DNA from: Polaromonas sp.
GTDB taxonomy: Bacteria > Pseudomonadota > Gammaproteobacteria > Burkholderiales > Burkholderiaceae_C
Length of the DNA: 64,000 bases
Assembly (NCBI GenBank): GCA_013297865.1
Contig: JAAFIP010000002.1
Coordinates: forward strand, 248,001 to 312,000
Direction: 5' to 3'
In this document: piece by piece, positions 40,890 through 50,418 of the stretch
Position numbering within the stretch: position 1 is the stretch's first letter
How the letters are laid out: each line of letters opens with the position of its first letter
The notes under the pieces: model-generated
The model's input: the letters and a program-made list of their open reading frames with translations, nothing else
Database searches by the model: none
What the model was told of the DNA's origin: nothing
Translations under genes and position numbers: made by a program

Positions 40890-41096
40890 CACGGGTTGGT
40901 GTATGTCATCCGCCCTCATACTGGAGTACCAGAAATCGGTCGGCTGACATACCCCAACCCGTGTGCGACCAACGTAGCGTGCTACCGGTAGTCCCCGACA
41001 AGCCATCGTGTTCAATACCGGTAGCGCGCTAGCTTTTGTGCGGGCGGGATGGCGTGTACAAACCGACCGATTTCTGGTACTCCAGTATGAGGGCGG
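40890..41096. repeat. nested inverted-repeat element
   Basis: 34-bp perfect IR CCGCCCTCATACTGGAGTACCAGAAATCGGTCGG (40910-40943 / 41063-41096) plus 19-bp IR (40890-40908 / 40945-40963, one mismatch) and inner GCGTGCTACCGGTA/TACCGGTAGCGCGC. Confidence 0.85.
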
Positions 41097-41208
41097 TTTG
41101 CATGCGCCATCTCGCCAGCGACCACGCAACTCCTCACTTTCAAACCCATGCACGCTACAAAGCATGTTTTCATAACTCAAGGCAGCTAAAGAAGGCATAT
41201 TTCGATAA

Positions 41209-41264
41209 CCAAACAGCCTCCAAGCCCAATAAAATACCGCGGGAGCAGCTACAAAATTCATAGT
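41209..41264 (+). repeat. F1 copy 7 (overlaps 3' end of LysR gene)
   Basis: caagcccaataaaataccgcgggagcagctacaaaattcatagt. Confidence 0.88.
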
Positions 41265-42211
41265 AAAGCACCTGCAGTCAAATGCTCCACCAACAGCCGC
41301 GCAGGCACGCTCAGCGTAGCAAAGTCGCGCGCCACCAGCAAAATGTCGCGCTGTGCCCAGCTGTCGGTCAGCGGCACCGCCACCAGGTCGCCCACACCGC
41401 GGATCAACGCAAATGCCTTGTCGGGCACCACCCCAATGCCCAGACCGTTGTCGATCATGCGGCACACGGCGTCAAGGCTGGTCACCTGGATGCGTAGCGC
41501 AATCGTTTTGCCAGCCTCGGCCGCAGCGCGGTTTTGCGCCAGATAGATCGCACTGTTGCTGTGCAGGCCTACGTGGTCATAGTCCAGGCTGTCGGCAAAA
41601 GCCAGCTGCTTTTTGCGCGCCAGCGCGTGCTTGCGCGGCACCACCAACACCAGGCGGTCCTGGCGGTAGGGCCTGCTTTGCAGCTCGCCCAGGGCCGCCT
41701 GCGGGTTGCAGATGCCGATGTCTGCCGCGCCCTCGTGCACCGCGCGCACAATGTCGCCTGACAGATGCTCCTGCAGGTCAATGCGTAGCTGCGGATGCAG
41801 CTTGGAAAAAGCGCCGATGTCTTCAGGCAGAAACTGCACAATCGCCGAGATGTTGGCGTGGATGCGCACATGGCCCTTGACTCCGTCGGCGTACTCGGAC
41901 AGCTCGCCCTGCATGCGGTCCAGGCTTAGCAGTACGCTGCGCGCGTGGTGCAAAAAGGTCTCGCCCGCAGGCGCCACGTCCACGCCGCGCGCGTGGCGAT
42001 ATAGCAGGGCGGTGTCCAGCGTAGCTTCCAGGTCGGAGAGGCGCTTGCTCACGGCCGAGGGCGCGATAAATTCGCGCTCTGCCGCCTTGCCGATGCTGCC
42101 CAGCTCGCAGACGGCTACAAACAGCTGTAGCGAGGTCAGGTCGATGCGGCGGGCAAACGATCTTTCGGTGGGACGCAAGGCGGTGGTCATGGGCAGGCAG
42201 GGCGTAAACAT
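41258..42211 (-). CDS. LysR family transcriptional regulator
   Basis: IDLTSLQLFVAVCELGSIGKAAEREFIAPSAVSKRLSDLEATL. Confidence 0.92.
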   Translation of the reverse strand: MFTPCLPMTTALRPTERSFARRIDLTSLQLFVAVCELGSIGKAAEREFIAPSAVSKRLSDLEATLDTALLYRHARGVDVAPAGETFLHHARSVLLSLDRMQGELSEYADGVKGHVRIHANISAIVQFLPEDIGAFSKLHPQLRIDLQEHLSGDIVRAVHEGAADIGICNPQAALGELQSRPYRQDRLVLVVPRKHALARKKQLAFADSLDYDHVGLHSNSAIYLAQNRAAAEAGKTIALRIQVTSLDAVCRMIDNGLGIGVVPDKAFALIRGVGDLVAVPLTDSWAQRDILLVARDFATLSVPARLLVEHLTAGALL

Positions 42212-42364
42212 CGCGTTTGGCGATGAAAAACGTATTTTCCTCTATAAATTTACCTGAGGCATCGTGGTTGGAGATGACTGACTATCGTTTTTGCGGAGAG
42301 CCAAAGCCTGCGAAATCCGCTGTAATTTCATCCATCGCGCAGCTTCTGCGCTCCCATTTTTGCC

Positions 42365-43393
42365 TTGAAGGACATGTTGATGGCTTCTGACCCCAATTTT
42401 CCGCGCCGCGCTGCGCAACATTTTCGCCTGACCCGCCGTAGCGCCTTGAGCGCCGCGGGTGCCTTGGTAGCCGCGCCCTGGGTGCGCGCCCAGAGCTTTC
42501 CCGAGCGGCAGCTCACTATCGTTGTGCCAGCACCCCCGGGCGGCACGGCCGACATTTCCGCCCGCGCGCTGGTGGAGCCGCTGGGCAAGGCCCTGGGCCA
42601 GAGCGTGGTGGTGGACAATAAAGGCGGCGGCAACGGGGCCGTGGGCGCGCAGGCCGTGCTCAACGCCAGGCCCGACGGCCACACCCTGCTGATGGCCTAC
42701 AGCGGTTTTCACTGCATGAGCCCGCATCTGGTCAAGCTGCCGTATGACCCGCTCAAAGACCTGCAGGCCATCTGCAACGTCTACTCAGCACCGCAGGTGA
42801 TGGTGGTGCGCAGCACGCTGGAGAACATCAAAACCGCGCAGGATTTGATTCAGTATGCCAAGGCCAACCCCGGCAAGCTCAACTACGGTAGCTCGGGCAA
42901 TGGCTCTGTGCAGCACATCGCTACCGAGCTGTTCAAGCAGCTCACAGGCACCTTTGTGACGCATATTCCCTACCGCGGCAGCGGCCCCACAATTGTTGAC
43001 CTGCTGGCAGGCCAGATTGACCTCACGGTCACCACCGCGCCCTCGCTGATGCCACATATCCAAAGCGGCAAATTCCGCCCCCTGCTGGTGGCCGGGCCAC
43101 GGCGCCTGAGCTCGCTGCCCAATGTGCCCACTGGTGCAGAGGTGGGCCTCAAGGGCTACGAGGTGGATGCCTGGTTTGCACTCTACACCCATGCCCAGAC
43201 CCCGAAAGCCGCTGTGGAGCGCATCGCCAGCGAGGTGCAGAAAATCATGGCCGTGCAAGCCTTCAAGGACCGCGCCGCATCGCTGGGCGCTGAAGCCAAC
43301 TACCTTGACCCGCAAAAAATGGGTGCCTATGCCCAGGCCGAATACACCAAGTGGGGCCAGGTGATCAAGACCGCTGGCATCAAGGCCGATTGA
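42365..43393 (+). CDS. tripartite tricarboxylate transporter substrate-binding protein (Bug family)
   Basis: FPERQLTIVVPAPPGGTADISARALVEPL...VVDNKGGGNGAVGAQAV; divergent from the LysR gene. Confidence 0.9.
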   Translation: MKDMLMASDPNFPRRAAQHFRLTRRSALSAAGALVAAPWVRAQSFPERQLTIVVPAPPGGTADISARALVEPLGKALGQSVVVDNKGGGNGAVGAQAVLNARPDGHTLLMAYSGFHCMSPHLVKLPYDPLKDLQAICNVYSAPQVMVVRSTLENIKTAQDLIQYAKANPGKLNYGSSGNGSVQHIATELFKQLTGTFVTHIPYRGSGPTIVDLLAGQIDLTVTTAPSLMPHIQSGKFRPLLVAGPRRLSSLPNVPTGAEVGLKGYEVDAWFALYTHAQTPKAAVERIASEVQKIMAVQAFKDRAASLGAEANYLDPQKMGAYAQAEYTKWGQVIKTAGIKAD

Positions 43394-43428
43394 GCTGGCG
43401 CGCGCTGGTTTTAGCGCGTGTTTTACAG

Positions 43429-43485
43429 ATCAAACAGGCTGCCAGACCAATAGAATATCGCGGGAGCAGCTATTAAAAGCATAGT
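43429..43485 (+). repeat. F1 copy 8
   Basis: caaacaggctgccagaccaatagaatatcgcgggagcagctattaaaagcatagt. Confidence 0.9.
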
Positions 43486-43506
43486 AATCTAACCGAGGAG
43501 ACAAGC

Positions 43507-44547
43507 ATGCACAACCTGTACCAGACACTCGCCCCTGTGCTGGCTGGCGCGCTGGCGCTGGCATTGACCGGCTGCGCGTCCACCCCTGGCCTGCAGATCA
43601 AGGAAGTGGGCAGCTTCCATCTGGGTGGCAAGCAAGTCACCCTGAGCGGCCTGCCTGAAAAGGAGCTGCGCTTCACACCCAGCTCGCCGCCCATCAAGGT
43701 CAACCCCAATGGCGAGTTTGAAGCCGAACAGATGTATGTGCAGTATGTGCTGCAGTCCGCGCCCAAGGCTAAACACCCGCTCTTGCTGTGGCACGGCGGC
43801 GGCCTGGCGGGCGTGACCTTTGAGACCAAGCCCGATGGCGGCGCAGGCTGGCAGATGGACTTTTTAAACGCCGGGCACGATGTGTATGTGAGCGACGCGG
43901 TTGAGCGCGGCCGCGCCTCCTGGGCACGCTACCCCGAGATTTTCAGCAGCGAGCCGTTTTTCCGCACCAAGAAAGAAGGCTGGGAGCTGTTTCGCATTGG
44001 CCCCACTTGGGACACCGAGCCTGCCAAGCGCGTAGCCTACCCAGGCGCACAGTTCCCCACCGCGGCCTACGACCAGTTTGCCAAGCAGTTTGTACCGCGC
44101 TGGGCCACCAACAATGCGCCCACCCAGGCCGCCTACGACGCGCTGGTGCAAAAGGTCTGCCCCTGCGTGATCGTGGTGCACAGCCAGGGCAGCACCTTTG
44201 CCTTTGAAGCCGCGCGCAAGGCCCCCCAGCTGGTCAAGGCCGTGGTGGCCGTAGAGCCCAGCGGTGCGCTGGACGCCACCAAGGTCGATATCACTGGCCT
44301 CAAAGCCGTGCCCCACCTGTTTGTCTGGGGCGACAACCTGGACAAAAACGCCACCTGGCAAAGCATCCTGCCGCCGCTGCGCCGGTTTGCCGATGCCCTC
44401 AAAAGCCAGGGCGGCTTGGTGGACACCATCGACCTGCCTGCCCAAGGCATCCAGGGCAATAGCCATATGCTCATGATGGACAAAAACTCCAGCCAGGTGG
44501 CCGCGCTGATCCAGGCCTGGCTGGCCCGGCAAGGCCTGATGCGCTAG
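43507..44547 (+). CDS. alpha/beta hydrolase (lipoprotein-like)
   Basis: LALALTGCAS lipobox; LLWHGGGLAGVTFETKPDGG; VVHSQGSTFAFEAA. Confidence 0.8.
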   Translation: MHNLYQTLAPVLAGALALALTGCASTPGLQIKEVGSFHLGGKQVTLSGLPEKELRFTPSSPPIKVNPNGEFEAEQMYVQYVLQSAPKAKHPLLLWHGGGLAGVTFETKPDGGAGWQMDFLNAGHDVYVSDAVERGRASWARYPEIFSSEPFFRTKKEGWELFRIGPTWDTEPAKRVAYPGAQFPTAAYDQFAKQFVPRWATNNAPTQAAYDALVQKVCPCVIVVHSQGSTFAFEAARKAPQLVKAVVAVEPSGALDATKVDITGLKAVPHLFVWGDNLDKNATWQSILPPLRRFADALKSQGGLVDTIDLPAQGIQGNSHMLMMDKNSSQVAALIQAWLARQGLMR

Positions 44548-44792
44548 AGCGTGTGCCGCATTGCTGCGAGCGCGCAGGCCTTGTGCAGCCGCCTGCCGCT
44601 GCACGGCTTGGCCTGCAATGATGGCCTGAAATAGCAATACCAATCGGTATCGCGCGGGCAATAGCCAATCCCAATCAGGGGTATTGAAGCGAACAATTAG
44701 ACGGCGTTGCCTAATGCGGCTATGGTTCATGTTCCTTGAAACTTCAAGGTGATCACCGTTTTTTACTTATTAACCCCACTAGGAGAACCATC

Positions 44793-45215
44793 ATGGCAGC
44801 ACTCAAAGGCTCCAAGACGGAAGAAAACCTGAAAGCCGCCTTCGCAGGCGAATCTCAGGCCAACCGCCGCTATCTGTATTTCGCAAACAAGGCCGACGTG
44901 GAAGGCCAAAACGATGTGGCAGCGCTGTTCCGCTCCACCGCCGAAGGCGAGACCGGCCACGCGCACGGTCACCTGGAGTGGCTAGAGCAATGCGGCGACC
45001 CAGCCACCGGCATGCCAATCGGCTCCAGCCGCCAGAACCTGGCTGCTGCAGTTGCTGGCGAAACCCATGAGTACACCGACATGTACCCAGGCATGGCCAA
45101 AACCGCCCGTGACGAAGGCCACGACGAAATCGCCGACTGGTTCGAAACCCTGGCCAAGGCAGAGCGTTCACACGCCAACCGCTACGCCAAGGCTTTGGCC
45201 GAGCTGGTTGATTAA
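44793..45215 (+). CDS. rubrerythrin family protein
   Basis: [46 protein letters not shown]. Confidence 0.92.
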   Translation: MAALKGSKTEENLKAAFAGESQANRRYLYFANKADVEGQNDVAALFRSTAEGETGHAHGHLEWLEQCGDPATGMPIGSSRQNLAAAVAGETHEYTDMYPGMAKTARDEGHDEIADWFETLAKAERSHANRYAKALAELVD

Positions 45216-45241
45216 TTTGGGTTTTTGAAGACCTGAATACA

Positions 45242-45449
45242 GAACTTCCGGACGCGAAGGGCGCGAAGGTTTCGCGAAGGACGCGAAAGAAGACAGAAGA
45301 AAAAATACCAAAGCTTGGACTTCACATACAACCTGTTTACCTTGCGACAAGCAATTTAAATGGGCCAAGATAGGATGTGAATTTTAAAAATTTTGGTATT
45401 CCTTTCGCGTCCTTCGCGAAACCTTCGCGTTCTTCGCGTCCGGCAGTTC
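45242..45449. repeat. F3 hairpin element copy 2
   Basis: GAACTTCCGGACGCGAAGGGCGCGAAGGTTTCGCGAAGGACGCGAAAGAAG...CTTTCGCGTCCTTCGCGAAACCTTCGCGTTCTTCGCGTCCGGCAGTTC. Confidence 0.9.
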
Positions 45450-45499
45450 TGCCCCCGAATTGAGTCCTTGACAGACATTGAATAGACAGAGACCACATC

Positions 45500-46885
45500 A
45501 TGGCACGCGAAGGCAATTTAGAGGCTCCTACCCGACACGCGATCGACTGGAAGGGCCCTGACTATTACAACGAAGAATCCGCCATCAAGGAGATGGAGCG
45601 CATCTTCGATATCTGCCATGGCTGCCGACGCTGTGTGAGCCTGTGCGGCTCCTTCCCTACGCTGTTTGATCTGGTCGACAACAGCAAGACTATGGAAGTT
45701 GATGGCGTTGACAAAAAAGATTACTGGTCTGTGGTGGACCAATGCTATCTGTGCGACCTGTGCTACATGACCAAGTGCCCCTACACGCCTCCGCACGAAT
45801 GGAATCTGGATTTCCCCCACACCATGCTGCGTGCCAAGGCCATCAAATTTCAAAAAGGCGAAGTCAAGCTCAGCGAAAAGCTGCTGGCCAGCACCGATGT
45901 GCACGGCCAGTTTGCCGGTATCCCCATCGTCGTGCAGGCGGTCAACGCAGTCAACAACACCAAGCCCGCCCGCGCTGCGATGGAGTCGGTGCTGGGCGTA
46001 GACAAAGACGCCTGGCTGCCCGCGCTGGCGAGCAAGAAATTCCGCAAATCCGTGCCCAAGGCCAAAGCTACCGTCATCAACAACGGCGAAAAAACCCCAG
46101 GCAAAGTCGTCATCTACAGCACCTGCTACGTCAACTACAACGAACCGGGCATCGGCCACGATTTGCTCAAGATCCTGGACCACAACGACATCCCCTACGA
46201 GCTGGTCAGCAAGGAAAAATGCTGCGGCATGCCCAAGCTGGAGCTCGGTGATCTGCAGTCGGTCAATGCCAGCAAGGAAGCCAACATCCCCGTGCTGGCG
46301 ACATACGCCAAAGAAGGCTACGCCATACTGAGCGCCGTGCCCAGCTGCACCTTGATGTTCAAGCAGGAAATCCCCCTGATGTACCCCGAGGAGGCTGATG
46401 TGCAGGCTGTGAAAGAAGCCATGTGGGACCCGTTTGAATACCTCATGGCCCGCAAGCGCGATGGCCTGATCAAAACCGAATTCCCTGTCAGTCTGGGCAA
46501 GATCAGCTACCAGATTCCCTGCCACGGCCGGGTGCAGAACATCGGCAAGAAAACCGAAGAAATGCTCAAGATGGTGCCCGGCACCTATGTGCAGACCAAC
46601 GAACGCTGCAGCGGCCACGCAGGCACCTTCGGTGTGAAAAAAGCCACCCACCAGCAGGCCATGAAAATCGGCAAACCGCTGTTCAAGAAAATGTCCGAGC
46701 ACCCCGGCTCAGGCGCAGCTGCAGACGGCAGTGTCGCTTCAGCAGCAGGTCTGCCCGACTACATAAGCTCCGACTGCCCTCTGGGCGGTCATCACATCCA
46801 GCAGGGCTTTGAGGTCAACAAGCTGGGCGAACCCGCCTTGGCACACCCACTGACCTTGGTACGCACGGCGTATGGATTGAAATAA
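45500..46885 (+). CDS. heterodisulfide reductase-related / GlpC-like Fe-S protein
   Basis: CHGCRRCVSLCGSFP and CYLCDLCYMTKCPYTPP clusters; CCGMPKLELGD CCG-domain motif. Confidence 0.85.
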   Translation: MAREGNLEAPTRHAIDWKGPDYYNEESAIKEMERIFDICHGCRRCVSLCGSFPTLFDLVDNSKTMEVDGVDKKDYWSVVDQCYLCDLCYMTKCPYTPPHEWNLDFPHTMLRAKAIKFQKGEVKLSEKLLASTDVHGQFAGIPIVVQAVNAVNNTKPARAAMESVLGVDKDAWLPALASKKFRKSVPKAKATVINNGEKTPGKVVIYSTCYVNYNEPGIGHDLLKILDHNDIPYELVSKEKCCGMPKLELGDLQSVNASKEANIPVLATYAKEGYAILSAVPSCTLMFKQEIPLMYPEEADVQAVKEAMWDPFEYLMARKRDGLIKTEFPVSLGKISYQIPCHGRVQNIGKKTEEMLKMVPGTYVQTNERCSGHAGTFGVKKATHQQAMKIGKPLFKKMSEHPGSGAAADGSVASAAGLPDYISSDCPLGGHHIQQGFEVNKLGEPALAHPLTLVRTAYGLK

Positions 46886-46913
46886 TTTTGTAATGGATAG
46901 ACTTTAGAAGACG

Positions 46914-47120
46914 GAACTTCCGGACGCGAAGGGCGCGAAGGTTTCGCGAAGGACGCGAAAGAAGACAGAAGAAAAATACCAAAGTTCGGACTTCACACAC
47001 AACCTGTTCATCTTGCGACAAGCAATTTAAATGGACCAAGCTAGGATGTGAATTTTAAAAATTTTGGTATTCCTTTCGCGTCCTTCGCGAAACCTTCGCG
47101 CCCTTCGCGTCCGGCAGTTC
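46914..47120. repeat. F3 hairpin element copy 3
   Basis: Nearly identical to copy 2 including the interior (ggacttcacacacaacctgttcatcttgcgacaagcaatttaaatgg). Confidence 0.9.
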
Positions 47121-47152
47121 TCCCCCCCCAATCAAGACCTTAGGAACGAAAA

Positions 47153-47743
47153 ATGCAATTAACCGGCAAGATCACCCGAGACAGCCTCATGTCCTTGGAG
47201 GCTTACCACAAGTACCGCAAGGAATACAAAGCCGATGTCATTGCGCACCGGCGTTTGCGCAGTGTGCATCTGGGCGAGCACATCACGCTGCAGTTTGAGA
47301 GCGAGATGACGCTGCGCTACCAGATTCAGGAGATGCTGCGGATTGAGAAAGTGTTTGACGAAGAGGGCATCCAGCAGGAGGTGGATGTTTACGCGCCGCT
47401 GGCGCCGGACGGCAGCAACTGGAAAGCCACGATGCTGATCGAGTACCCCGATGTGAACGAGCGCAAGCGTGAGCTGGCGCGGCTGATCGGCGTGGAAGAC
47501 CGCATGTTCATCGAGGTGGAGGGCCACGGCCGGGTGTATGCCATTGCCGACGAAGACCTGGACCGCGAGAACGACGAAAAAACCTCGGCTGTGCATTTTG
47601 TGCGCTTTGAGTTCACGCCCCCCATGGTGGCCGCCCTTAAGGCGGGCGGCGCAGCCAAGCTGGGCTGTGACCATACCAACTATCCTGCGCATGTGCAGAT
47701 CAGCGCCGACGCACTGACCTCGCTGGCAGGGGATTTGAAGTAG
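47153..47743 (+). CDS. DUF3501 family protein
   Basis: LTGKITRDSLMSLEAYHKYRKEYKADVIAHRRLRSVHLGEHITLQFE; typical partner of rubrerythrin/Fe-S genes. Confidence 0.8.
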   Translation: MQLTGKITRDSLMSLEAYHKYRKEYKADVIAHRRLRSVHLGEHITLQFESEMTLRYQIQEMLRIEKVFDEEGIQQEVDVYAPLAPDGSNWKATMLIEYPDVNERKRELARLIGVEDRMFIEVEGHGRVYAIADEDLDRENDEKTSAVHFVRFEFTPPMVAALKAGGAAKLGCDHTNYPAHVQISADALTSLAGDLK

Positions 47744-47781
47744 TTTTTCACAGGCGCTGCTTAAATATCTTTCATAATCAC

Positions 47782-47818
47782 AGCTTCAGCCCGCGTTGTC
47801 GTGGGCTGGAGCTTTTTT
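47782..47818 (+). terminator. Rho-independent terminator
   Basis: agcttcagcccgcg ttgt cgtgggctggagct tttttt. Confidence 0.75.
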
Positions 47819-47830
47819 ACTTTCCGGCCT

Positions 47831-48604
47831 ATGCTTTTTCTACTTTCTCCTGCCAAATCACTGGACTACGACACGCCCGTAGCGCCAGACCTGCCGCGCA
47901 CATTGCCGCAGTTTGTCAGGCACTCGGCCGAGCTGATTGGCGTGTTGCGCCAGCATTCGCCCCAGCAGATTGCCCAACTGATGGACCTGAGCGATCCGCT
48001 GTCAGCGCTCAATGTCGCACGCTACCAAGCCTGGCGGCCCAAGTTCACTGACAAAAACTCCAAGCAGGCCATCCTGGCTTTCAACGGCGATGTCTACGAA
48101 GGCCTGGACGCCGCCAGCCTGGGCAGGGACGATCTGGACTGGGCGCAGCAGCATGTGGGCATGCTCAGCGGGCTGTATGGCGTGCTGCGGCCGCTGGACA
48201 GCATGCAGCCCTATCGCCTGGAGATGGGCACCCGGCTGGCCACGGCGCGCGGCGACAACCTCTACCAGTTCTGGGGCAGCCAGATTGCGCAGCATCTGAA
48301 CGCGCAGCTGGCGGCAGACAAGACGCCTGTGGTGGTCAATCTGGCAAGCCAGGAGTATTTCAAGTCGGTGGACCGCAAAGTGCTCAAGGCGCGTGTGGTG
48401 GAGTGTGTCTTTGAGGAGCACAAACCTGCGGGCTACAAGGTGGTGAGCTTTTTTGCCAAGCGTGCGCGCGGGCTGATGGCGCGCTATGCAATCCAAAAGC
48501 GCATCACAAGTGTCAAAAAACTCGAATCGTTCAAGGCCGAAGGCTATGCCTTTGACGCGGCCGCATCAGAGGCAGACCGTTTGGTATTTCGGAGGAAGCT
48601 ATGA
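47831..48604 (+). CDS. yaaA: peroxide stress protein YaaA
   Basis: MLFLLSPAKSLDYDTP; NLASQEYFKSVD; KVVSFFAKRARGLMARY. Confidence 0.92.
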   Translation: MLFLLSPAKSLDYDTPVAPDLPRTLPQFVRHSAELIGVLRQHSPQQIAQLMDLSDPLSALNVARYQAWRPKFTDKNSKQAILAFNGDVYEGLDAASLGRDDLDWAQQHVGMLSGLYGVLRPLDSMQPYRLEMGTRLATARGDNLYQFWGSQIAQHLNAQLAADKTPVVVNLASQEYFKSVDRKVLKARVVECVFEEHKPAGYKVVSFFAKRARGLMARYAIQKRITSVKKLESFKAEGYAFDAAASEADRLVFRRKL

Positions 48605-49449
48605 CCCAGGTGATCACGCCCGAGCTCAGGCAATGGATTGTGGCCCAGGCCCAGCAGGGCTTTGCCGCAGAAGCGGTGCTCAAGTCGATGATGGACTCAG
48701 GCTGGCAGGAAGACGTGGCCATCGACGCGCTGGAGACCACGCTACGCGACCACCTGGCCACGGTGCAGCAGCAAAAGGTGCTGCCGGCCGATGTGGCTGT
48801 GCCCCAACCCGCGGTGGATGAGTCGCCGCTGTACATCGACGCGGGCGACCGCAAGGTGAGCGTGCTCAGTTGCATGCGCAACCCGAGCATCATCGTCTTT
48901 GGCAATGTGCTGTCTGATGAAGAATGCGATACGCTGATTGCCGCAGCCAAGCCGCGCATGTCGCGCTCGCTCACGGTGGCTACCAAAACCGGCGGCGAAG
49001 AGCTCAACGCTGACCGCACCAGCAACGGCATGTTTTTCAAACGCGATGAAAATGAAGTGGTCAAGACCCTGGAGCAGCGCCTGGCGGTGCTGGCCAACTG
49101 GCCGATTGAAAACGGCGAGGGCCTGCAGATTCTGCACTACAGGCCAGGTGCAGAATACAAACCGCATTACGACTATTTCGACCCCGACGAACCCGGCACG
49201 CCCACCATCCTCAAGCGCGGCGGCCAGCGTGTGGCCACCATCATCATGTACCTGAGCGAGCCCGTCAAAGGCGGCGGCACCACCTTTCCCGATGTGCAGT
49301 TTGAAGTCGCGCCCAAGCGCGGCAATGCCGTGTTTTTCAGCTACAGCCGGGCGCACCCCAGCAGCAAATCGCTGCACGGCGGCGCGCCTGTGATCGAAGG
49401 AGAAAAATGGATTGCCACCAAATGGCTGCGCGAGCGCCGGTTTGAGTGA
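48601..49449 (+). CDS. 2OG-Fe(II) oxygenase (prolyl 4-hydroxylase-like)
   Basis: LQILHYRPGAEYKPHYDYFDP; GGGTTFPDVQFEVAPKRGNAVFFSY. Confidence 0.85.
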   Translation: MTQVITPELRQWIVAQAQQGFAAEAVLKSMMDSGWQEDVAIDALETTLRDHLATVQQQKVLPADVAVPQPAVDESPLYIDAGDRKVSVLSCMRNPSIIVFGNVLSDEECDTLIAAAKPRMSRSLTVATKTGGEELNADRTSNGMFFKRDENEVVKTLEQRLAVLANWPIENGEGLQILHYRPGAEYKPHYDYFDPDEPGTPTILKRGGQRVATIIMYLSEPVKGGGTTFPDVQFEVAPKRGNAVFFSYSRAHPSSKSLHGGAPVIEGEKWIATKWLRERRFE

Positions 49450-49470
49450 CCACGACGCATATTTTATAAA

Positions 49471-49524
49471 CAAAATGTGCCACCAGACCAATAGAATATC
49501 GCGGGAGCAGCTATGAAAATAAGA
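49471..49524 (+). repeat. F1 copy 9 (supplies RBS and start codon of the next CDS)
   Basis: ccagaccaatagaatatcgcgggagcagctATGaaaataagagc. Confidence 0.88.
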
Positions 49525-50418
49525 GCAAACGGCATTGATATCGAGGTGGAAGACACGGGCGGGCAGGGCACGCCTGTGCTGCTGGTGATGGGCCTGGGCA
49601 TGCAGTTGATCGCCTGGCCACCAGCCATGGTCAACAGCCTGGTCGACGCAGGCTATCGCGTCATTCGCCTGGACAACCGCGACATTGGCCTGAGCCAGCA
49701 TTTCGATGCGCTGGGCACGCCCAATCTGCTGTGGGCGAGTTTTAAGCACCGCGTGGGCATGGCCATTCGCCCGCCCTACAGCTTGCAGGACATGGCGCAG
49801 GACGCCATCGGCGTGCTGGACGCACTAGGTATTGACAGCGCCCATGTGGTGGGCGCATCGATGGGCGGCATGATTGCGCAGCGCATGGCGCTGGGTCACC
49901 CACAGCGTGTGCGCAGCCTGACCAGCATCATGAGCACCAGCGGCGCCACTGGCCTGCCCGGGCCGCAAAGCCATGTGCTGCGTGCGCTGTTCTCGCGCCC
50001 CATGTCGCAGGACGAGGCAGCCATTGTGGCGCACTATGTGCGGTTTTTCGGTGTTATCGGCAGCCCGGCTTTTCCGGTGGACGATGCCTTGCTGCGCGAG
50101 CGCATTCGCGCAGGCATCGCGCGCAGCTACCATCCACAAGGCACGTCGCGCCAGATGCTGGCCATTGCCGCTGACACTACCCGCGCCCAGGCGCTGACCC
50201 AGCTGCGCTGCCCCACTCTGGTGTTGCACGGCAAGGCCGACCCCCTTGTGCCGTTTGCCTGCGCGCAGGACACCGCACGGCGCATCCCCGGTGCCCAACT
50301 GGTCGGCATCGACGGCATGGGGCACGACCTGGCACCTGGCGTGGTCGACGCGCTGCTGCCGCACATGCACGCTTTTTTGCACACCCATTCACCGGCCCTT
50401 CAGCATGAACCTGCCTGA
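49513..50418 (+). CDS. alpha/beta hydrolase
   Basis: [30 protein letters not shown] nucleophile elbow. Confidence 0.88.
   Translation: MKIRANGIDIEVEDTGGQGTPVLLVMGLGMQLIAWPPAMVNSLVDAGYRVIRLDNRDIGLSQHFDALGTPNLLWASFKHRVGMAIRPPYSLQDMAQDAIGVLDALGIDSAHVVGASMGGMIAQRMALGHPQRVRSLTSIMSTSGATGLPGPQSHVLRALFSRPMSQDEAAIVAHYVRFFGVIGSPAFPVDDALLRERIRAGIARSYHPQGTSRQMLAIAADTTRAQALTQLRCPTLVLHGKADPLVPFACAQDTARRIPGAQLVGIDGMGHDLAPGVVDALLPHMHAFLHTHSPALQHEPA

Noticed and set aside
40872-41465. 197 aa minus-strand ORF
   Set aside because: Overlaps the nested inverted repeats and F1 copy 7 and runs into the LysR gene in another frame; composition looks non-coding.
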